A stretch of DNA of 10,551 nucleotides, from NCBI GenBank assembly GCA_947442095.1, contig CANEVG010000089.1:1-10551 (forward strand). The letters are read 5' to 3'. The notes under the pieces are model-generated. The model was not told where the DNA came from. It saw only the letters and a program-made list of their open reading frames with translations, and searched no databases. A program made the position numbers and the translations under genes. The DNA is from Sphingomonadaceae bacterium. Its GTDB lineage: Bacteria > Pseudomonadota > Alphaproteobacteria > Sphingomonadales > Sphingomonadaceae. Below are positions 6,638-10,551 of this stretch, piece after piece (the first letter of the stretch is position 1; each line of letters begins with the position of its first letter).

Positions 6638-6672
6638 CAAACTGCGCTGCACATGCAGACAGCCGCAGTTTG
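6638..6672. repeat. 9-bp stem hairpin with nested inner hairpin, convergent intergenic region
   Basis: CAAACTGCG (6638-6646) pairs perfectly with CGCAGTTTG (6664-6672). Between them CTGC-ACAT-GCAG forms an inner stem. An upstream AGCCAAA (6622-6628) can pair with TTTGGCT (6669-6675) instead, so two alternative folds compete for the same 3' strand. It lies between the ends of two converging operons. It could be a terminator or mRNA end for the leftward operon, or a recombination scar. No protein-coding potential is evident in 6561-6748. Confidence 0.45.
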
Positions 6673-6748
6673 GCTAAGTGGCGCACCGCCAAGGACGGTC
6701 TATCTCGTCGATGTACAACTCGGAATAGAGCGCTTCGGATTGGCAGCG

Positions 6749-6997
6749 CTATGCGATTTCATCCCCAACAGGGTGCGCTTCCCGTTTTGCTCTTTCGAGA
6801 AACGGCAGCATGTCGCTTGGCCGCGCCTTGCCGGCGCGGCGCTTGAGAAAGTCGGATGCGGTTTCGACCACGCCAATCTTCTGCGCGATGGCGACCGCAA
6901 TCCACTGGTTCAGCGATACGCCATCTTCCTTGGCAAGCCGGGCAGCGGCGTCCTTGACCGATGCCGGGAGCTTGAGCGGGTAGGATGCCTTGCTCAT
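6749..6997 (-). CDS. Putative antitoxin, HicB-like / ribbon-helix-helix type
   Basis: This 82-residue basic protein begins MSKASYPLKLPASVKDAAAR and continues with LAKEDGVSLNQWIAVAIAQK. A short beta strand (YPLKLP) followed by two helices with the 'GVSLNQWI' turn is the pattern of ribbon-helix-helix DNA-binding antitoxins and HicB C-terminal domains. Its ATG overlaps the TGA of the upstream PIN gene (ATGA, 6994-6997), and a GGAG site lies 8-12 bases before it. It should neutralise the PIN toxin and repress the shared promoter, as in other type II modules. The toxin-first gene order is the reverse of most type II systems. A longer frame starting at 7165 would run antisense-like through the PIN gene in another frame and was not used. 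Confidence 0.75.
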   Translation of the reverse strand: MSKASYPLKLPASVKDAAARLAKEDGVSLNQWIAVAIAQKIGVVETASDFLKRRAGKARPSDMLPFLERAKREAHPVGDEIA

Positions 6998-7419
6998 GAT
7001 CGTAACTCCTCCAACAACTCTCCGGGCCTCAGAACCCGCAATCCAAACCTTGCCGCGCCCTTGGCGAAATCCCGCACATTGTGCGTGATCAGCGCATCGG
7101 CGCGGCCATTGACCGCCGCCTCCAGGACCATCTCGTCGTTCGGGTCCGACAATTGCGGCCGCCACTGAAAACTCACTTCCACCGCTTCGCTGGCGCTCGC
7201 CAGAGCGGCAAGGAAGCTGTCAATATCAAGCAGTCCCAGTCCATGTGCGAGGCGCTGCTCGGGGCGCTTCAGCACCGCCTCGTATTCGAGAAACAAAGCG
7301 GGCGTCACCAGAGGCGTCAGCCGCCCATGTGCAACCTCGCGCAGAACCGCATTGCTGCCGCCAGTCGCGCTCCTCAGCGCTGTCACGATGACGTCGGTGT
7401 CGAGAACGACTCTAGGCAT
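6994..7419 (-). CDS. PIN-domain toxin (COG1569-type putative TA toxin)
   Basis: The 141-residue product shows the PIN nuclease layout. Asp7 and Asp9 are in VVLDTDVIVTAL, a Glu-rich helix follows (LFLEYEAVL, Glu45), then DPNDEMVLEAA (Asp92, Asp95), then ITHNVRDF (Asp117). These acidic residues bind Mg/Mn in PIN ribonucleases. The segment 'DPNDEMVLEAAVNGRADALITHN' (given here as a family pattern, residues 92-114) is typical of the putative toxin family TIGR00305/COG1569. The gene starts only 3 bases after the stop of recombinase B and overlaps the antitoxin gene, so it belongs to the recombinase operon. Its ribosome binding site (AGGA) is very close to the ATG. Toxin activity is inferred from family and pairing. 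Confidence 0.87.
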   Translation of the reverse strand: MPRVVLDTDVIVTALRSATGGSNAVLREVAHGRLTPLVTPALFLEYEAVLKRPEQRLAHGLGLLDIDSFLAALASASEAVEVSFQWRPQLSDPNDEMVLEAAVNGRADALITHNVRDFAKGAARFGLRVLRPGELLEELRS

Positions 7420-7422
7420 ATC

Positions 7423-8655
7423 CTATGAGATATCACTCTCTGCGCGAGATTTCAATGTTGCGCCCATAAGGTGCTCCACCACATCGCCGACTTGCTGCGC
7501 AGCGTCGAGTAGATGCTCGTCATCCAGATGAGCATAACGGGCGGTCGATTGGTGGTTGGCATGGCCGAGCAATCGCCCGATCATAGGGAGGGTTTCCTTG
7601 CTCATCGCCGCATGGCTGGCGAAGGTGTGGCGCAGGTCGTGTATGCGCAGCTTGCCCAGATTGGCCCGTTGAAGGATCGTCTCCCACAAATGCTGGATAG
7701 ACCGCATCGGCCTGCGGTATTGATAGTTCCAGAATAGCCAGGGAATCTTTGCATGGCGCGGCAGACTGTCGATGACCTCGCGCGCTGACGAGCCAAGCCA
7801 GACCGTGCGCGGACCGGTCTTGCTGTCGCGTAGCAAAAGGCGATTGCCCTTCACATCCTGCCACTGGAGCGTCAGAATTTCCCGGTAGCGGCAGCCGGTC
7901 AGCAACAGCAGCGTGATGACCGCACATCCTGAGCGGATGGTGAGATTGTCGTCACGGCGCGATTCAACAAGCACCTTGCCCAACCGCGCCAGTTCCTCAA
8001 CGGATAAAAACCGCTGGCATTGCCTGCGCTTGTTCGGCCTGACCGACCGGCAGGGATTGGTATTCCCAAGCCGGTATCCCCAGACCTCGGCCTTGTTGAG
8101 CATGTTCTTGAGGATTTCGAGCGTGCGGTTCGCCGCGCCGGGACCAGTGCGGTTGTTGAGGTCCGCGAACCACTTGGTCACATGCTCTTCGTTCAGCTCG
8201 TCGATGAAGACGCCCTTGAAGGCGTTATCGAGATACTGGCGGCGATAGCCGTCATGTGTCGCCAAGGTCGATGCCTTCCACTGCGGCGACCAACGGGACC
8301 AATATTCCTCGAGAAAATCGTCGAACCGGGGTGCGGAGCGGATGCGCTTGCGCTCGGTTGCCGGATCGCGACCGACCTGCGCGTAGGCGATGACGCGCCG
8401 CGCAACCATTTGCGCCTGGTGGCGGGTCAGGACCGAGGCCGGGCCGATGGTCACCGTCCGCAGCCTCCCCGCCATCCGCGTCTGCACGATGTAGACATTG
8501 CGGCCGCTGGGGTAATGGCGGATGCCGAAGCCATGTTCGATCCCCAGCCAGGTAGTGGACCGCGCCTTGCCCTTGGGCACAAGCAGGAAGTTGACGTTCG
8601 CGCCGACCTCGGCGAGCGCCTCCTCCACGATCCGCTTGAGACTGGCGGCGGTCAT
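7423..8655 (-). CDS. Tyrosine site-specific recombinase/integrase B
   Basis: This is a 410-residue integrase. The N-terminal part (about 1-105) is an arm-type DNA-binding region, and 108-210 is the core-binding SAM-like domain (FDDFLEEYW to NPCRSV). The catalytic domain runs from about 215 to 390. All catalytic residues are visible: Arg256 in LLTGCRYREIL, Lys279 in RDSKTGPR, His339 and Arg342 in IHDLRHTFAS, His365 in LLGHANHQ, and the nucleophile Tyr374 in STARYAHL. It therefore looks active. The ATG overlaps the TGA of recombinase A by 4 bases, which points to coupled translation. It is clearly related to recombinase A in the catalytic half but diverged in the N-terminus. It could act with A as a heteromeric pair or serve the opposite reaction (excision). 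Confidence 0.93.
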   Translation of the reverse strand: MTAASLKRIVEEALAEVGANVNFLLVPKGKARSTTWLGIEHGFGIRHYPSGRNVYIVQTRMAGRLRTVTIGPASVLTRHQAQMVARRVIAYAQVGRDPATERKRIRSAPRFDDFLEEYWSRWSPQWKASTLATHDGYRRQYLDNAFKGVFIDELNEEHVTKWFADLNNRTGPGAANRTLEILKNMLNKAEVWGYRLGNTNPCRSVRPNKRRQCQRFLSVEELARLGKVLVESRRDDNLTIRSGCAVITLLLLTGCRYREILTLQWQDVKGNRLLLRDSKTGPRTVWLGSSAREVIDSLPRHAKIPWLFWNYQYRRPMRSIQHLWETILQRANLGKLRIHDLRHTFASHAAMSKETLPMIGRLLGHANHQSTARYAHLDDEHLLDAAQQVGDVVEHLMGATLKSRAESDIS

Positions 8656-10001
8656 TGTCGCAGCCCGATCGCCTGCGCTAGCGATCCGGCAATGCGGTTG
8701 GCGGCATCGCCGATTACGTCGTCGGACAGGTGGGCGTATTTGGCGGTCGTTTCGGGCAGCACATGCCCGAGCAGCTTGCCGATGGTCGCGAGCGGCACGT
8801 TGTCCATGATCGCGGTAGACGCGAAGCTATGCCGCAGGTCGTGGATGCGGACATCCGGCAAAGCGCAGCGCCGACGGAATGGCAGCCACCAGTTGTCGAG
8901 AATGATCGGCTTCGCGCCGGACCGGTTGGGAAAAACAAGTTCGATGCCGTCTCGTCTGTCAATGCTTTCCAGCACATCGAGCGCCTGGCTATTGAGCCAG
9001 ATCGTCTTGGCTCCTGTCTTGCTGTCCGGCAGCAACAGGCGCGGTGGCTGCACCCATCCCCACCGCAGGTTCAATATCTCGCCCACGCGCGCGCCGGTGA
9101 ACAGCAGCAGCCGCATGATCGCAACCTGTGCAGGATAGGCTGCTTCCTCCTCTCGCAAGGCCGCTCCAATCCGGCGATACTCAGCTGGCGTCAGGTACCT
9201 CTCTTTGGGATCGCGCTTGTAGCGCGGCATCCCCCGGCAGGGATTGGAGCCCCTGCGCCGGAGCCGCAATGCCTCCGCGTATTTGAGCAACGCCGCCAAG
9301 ACCGGCACCGAGCGGTTGAACTGGCCCTCTCGTCTTCCTGCGAAACTATCCCGCCAGCGGTGAACGTCGGCGGGCAAAATGTCGGCAACGCGCATGGGGC
9401 CGAACTCTGGCGCAATCACGTTTTTCCATGCGTGCCAGTTCCGACTGATCGTCGACGCTTTCCAGACCCGAGATAGGTCGTCCCAATAGGTGTCGACAAA
9501 GTCCGACATGATCGGTGTGGACTTGACCACAGTGCGCTTGGGCAGGCCATCCAGAGCCACCTCCGCGAGCAACCGCCGCGCTTGCGCCCGCGCCAGCTCG
9601 GCAGGAATGTCGTCGGTTCGGCCCAGAGTTATCCGACGATGCTTGCTGCGATGCCGCAGACGGACGAACCAATAGTAGTTGCCCGTCGGCCTGACACGCA
9701 GGCCGAAGCCAGCCAGCTCGGTGTCCCAGATGCAGTATTCCGTTTCGCGCAGCGGCAGCTTGCGCCGCGCAAAGTTGCCATCGAGTAGTGCCCGGCGCCC
9801 GGGCTTTCGCCGCATGGGGACCAGATGGCCATCACCCATATCAAAACTGGGATCAAATGTCGCAGAATTTCGGTCATTTGCGGGGACCAGATGGCCTTCA
9901 GTGGCATGCTCGCTGCCGAGCAACTCCAGCATCTCGCGCACTGATTTTACGGCATTTTTCCCCATACCTCTGCAGAGTAACTGCGTAGGGTGTGGGGGCA
10001 T
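8652..10001 (-). CDS. Tyrosine site-specific recombinase/integrase A (tRNA-proximal)
   Basis: The longest frame has 449 residues. From about residue 63 it reads as a normal island integrase, with an arm-binding domain (MRRKPGRRALLDGNF to LAGFGLRVRPTGNYYW) and a core-binding domain (about 165-262). The catalytic domain carries Arg305 (FTGARVGEIL), Lys328 (PDSKTGAK), His387 and Arg390 (IHDLRHSFAS), His413 (LLGHVLP) and Tyr422 (TAKYAHL). The first 62 residues contain GHLVP twice. These come from the in-frame repeat DNA at 9816-9896, so the true start may be Met63 (9815) or Met55 (9839), with the repeats upstream as regulatory or att DNA. None of the candidate ATGs (10001, 9965, 9839, 9815) has a good ribosome binding site; a CTCTGCAGAG palindrome abuts 9965. 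It heads the four-gene operon and faces away from the tRNA-Arg gene. Confidence 0.88.
   Translation of the reverse strand: MPPHPTQLLCRGMGKNAVKSVREMLELLGSEHATEGHLVPANDRNSATFDPSFDMGDGHLVPMRRKPGRRALLDGNFARRKLPLRETEYCIWDTELAGFGLRVRPTGNYYWFVRLRHRSKHRRITLGRTDDIPAELARAQARRLLAEVALDGLPKRTVVKSTPIMSDFVDTYWDDLSRVWKASTISRNWHAWKNVIAPEFGPMRVADILPADVHRWRDSFAGRREGQFNRSVPVLAALLKYAEALRLRRRGSNPCRGMPRYKRDPKERYLTPAEYRRIGAALREEEAAYPAQVAIMRLLLFTGARVGEILNLRWGWVQPPRLLLPDSKTGAKTIWLNSQALDVLESIDRRDGIELVFPNRSGAKPIILDNWWLPFRRRCALPDVRIHDLRHSFASTAIMDNVPLATIGKLLGHVLPETTAKYAHLSDDVIGDAANRIAGSLAQAIGLRQ
9816..9896 (+). repeat. Three spaced repeats, GGGGACCAGATGGCC type
   Basis: Identical 15-mers, GGGGACCAGATGGCC, lie at 9816-9830 and 9882-9896. 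A diverged unit (TGGGATCAAATGTCG) is centred between them at about 9848-9862. Spacings are 32 and 34 bases, close to three helical turns, as expected for a protein binding one DNA face. Two readings fit: arm-type sites of the adjacent integrase, or the multiple terminal repeats of a decayed IS21-family end. A further diverged copy lies at 1104. Confidence 0.6.
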
Positions 10002-10129
10002 TTACTGACCAATGCGGACCGGAGACGTGGCCCGATTTGCTTACAGGTGACATTACCTCGCACCCGGCGGAATGTGCGCCCGGTGCAATTCAGGGGCAGC
10101 AATCACTTGGCAATCAGCAAGCCCCAGAG

Positions 10130-10181
10130 CCGTACTTCTGGAGGCAAATCCACCCCCTCTTTTCCGTACTCATTCCGTACG
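10130..10181 (+). repeat. Three direct CCGTAC repeats next to the tRNA, candidate arm-type or Xis sites
   Basis: CCGTACT occurs at 10130-10136 and 10164-10170, and CCGTACG at 10175-10181. The last two share TTCCGTAC. The offsets of 34 and 11 bases are close to whole helical turns. They lie between recombinase A and the 3' end of tRNA-Arg, where an integrative element carries its attachment site arms. Confidence 0.5.
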
Positions 10182-10187
10182 AACCAG

Positions 10188-10207
10188 ATGAATTAGCGCT
10201 AAATCAT
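10188..10207. repeat. 20-bp imperfect palindrome beside the tRNA 3' end
   Basis: ATGAATTAGCGCTAAATCAT is a dyad with 18 of 20 positions symmetric and a perfect TTAGCGCTAA core (10193-10202). It starts 8 bases beyond the encoded CCA of tRNA-Arg. It could be a transcription terminator of the tRNA, part of the att core, or an operator. Confidence 0.45.
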
Positions 10208-10215
10208 TGAAATTA

Positions 10216-10292
<77 letters not shown>

Positions 10293-10408
10293 ATCGGAAA
10301 TGCCGCGTAGCAGCGCGCGGCGCGGCGTGCCAGCGGTTTGTGGCAAGCGGGGCGAGCCGGTGACTGGCGCTTAGCGATTTGGTAGTCAGGCTTAGGCTAA
10401 GATTGCTT

Positions 10409-10551
10409 ATGGCCAAGCTTCCCATCTCCAATGATCCCAAGAGCACTGCCGCAAACGCACGGCGCGGCGGCGGCAATCCGCGCACGCCCCTTGGGGGCGC
10501 GGCGACGAGCGCGATGTCGGTGAAGTGGACCGCCGCCCACGATGCGGCGGC
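10409..10551 (+). CDS. Unrecognised gene, 5' part (runs off right edge)
   Basis: From the ATG at 10409 the frame stays open for 47 codons to the window end (MAKLPISNDPKSTAANARRG...). About 80 percent of third codon positions are G or C, as expected of a coding frame in this genome. The two other plus-strand frames are closed by stop codons. The visible part is polar, basic and Gly/Ala-rich, without a signal peptide or membrane segment. I cannot name a family. The ribosome binding site is weak. It is probably a host gene outside the integrated element, since it lies beyond the tRNA. Confidence 0.45.
   Translation, partial: MAKLPISNDPKSTAANARRGGGNPRTPLGGAATSAMSVKWTAAHDAA

Noticed and set aside
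8020..9138. 372-residue open frame on the plus strand
   Set aside because: It crosses the junction of the two recombinase genes on the opposite strand. The recombinase catalytic motifs show which strand is coding.
6749..10001. A recombinase-in-trio (RIT) element
   Set aside because: Only two recombinase genes are present. The third gene in the run is a PIN protein, and the setting is a tRNA site.

Overview
The window looks like chromosomal or island DNA from an alphaproteobacterium of the Sphingomonadales (Novosphingobium, Sphingobium or Sphingopyxis type). The reasons are high GC coding sequence, a Flp-type pilin, a TonB-dependent receptor with an EIVVTG TonB box, and a copper-handling gene set whose first gene ends in a way I associate with sphingomonads. 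This assignment rests on recognition by eye, not on a search.

Layout from left to right. (1) 1-230, minus strand: the 5' part of a Flp/Fap pilin gene, with an AT-rich upstream region holding a CtrA-like box. (2) About 464-652: the decayed right end of an IS66-family element, consisting of the transposase C-terminus and a GTAA-type terminal repeat. It is followed by about 540 bases with no recognisable gene. (3) 1195-6522, plus strand: seven tightly packed genes, probably one operon. They encode a DUF2946-like membrane protein, a DUF2244-like membrane protein, a 65-residue membrane mini-protein, a PCuAC-type periplasmic copper chaperone, a SCO-type copper/thiol protein, a TonB-dependent outer-membrane receptor, and a Tat-exported DJ-1/PfpI protein resembling isonitrile hydratase. 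(4) 6523-6748: a convergent intergenic region with three strong hairpins. (5) 10001-6749, minus strand: four genes with almost no gaps, in the order tyrosine recombinase A, tyrosine recombinase B, PIN-domain toxin, and small putative RHH/HicB-like antitoxin. (6) 10002-10215: repeats and a palindrome next to the 3' end of tRNA-Arg(CCG) at 10216-10292, consistent with the attachment-site end of an integrative element. (7) 10409 onwards: the start of an unrecognised gene that runs out of the window.

How the genes may work together. The plus-strand operon combines import of a ligand across the outer membrane (TonB receptor), a periplasmic enzyme, and two periplasmic copper carriers (PCuAC and SCO) that in known systems load the CuA site of cytochrome c oxidase. 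I infer a copper-acquisition module. The isonitrile-hydratase-like enzyme next to the receptor suggests that the imported ligand may be an isonitrile copper chelator dismantled in the periplasm, but this is a hypothesis. The minus-strand operon looks like the integration and addiction module of a mobile island inserted at tRNA-Arg. The copper operon may be its cargo, but no duplicated tRNA end was seen in this window, so the left boundary is not fixed.
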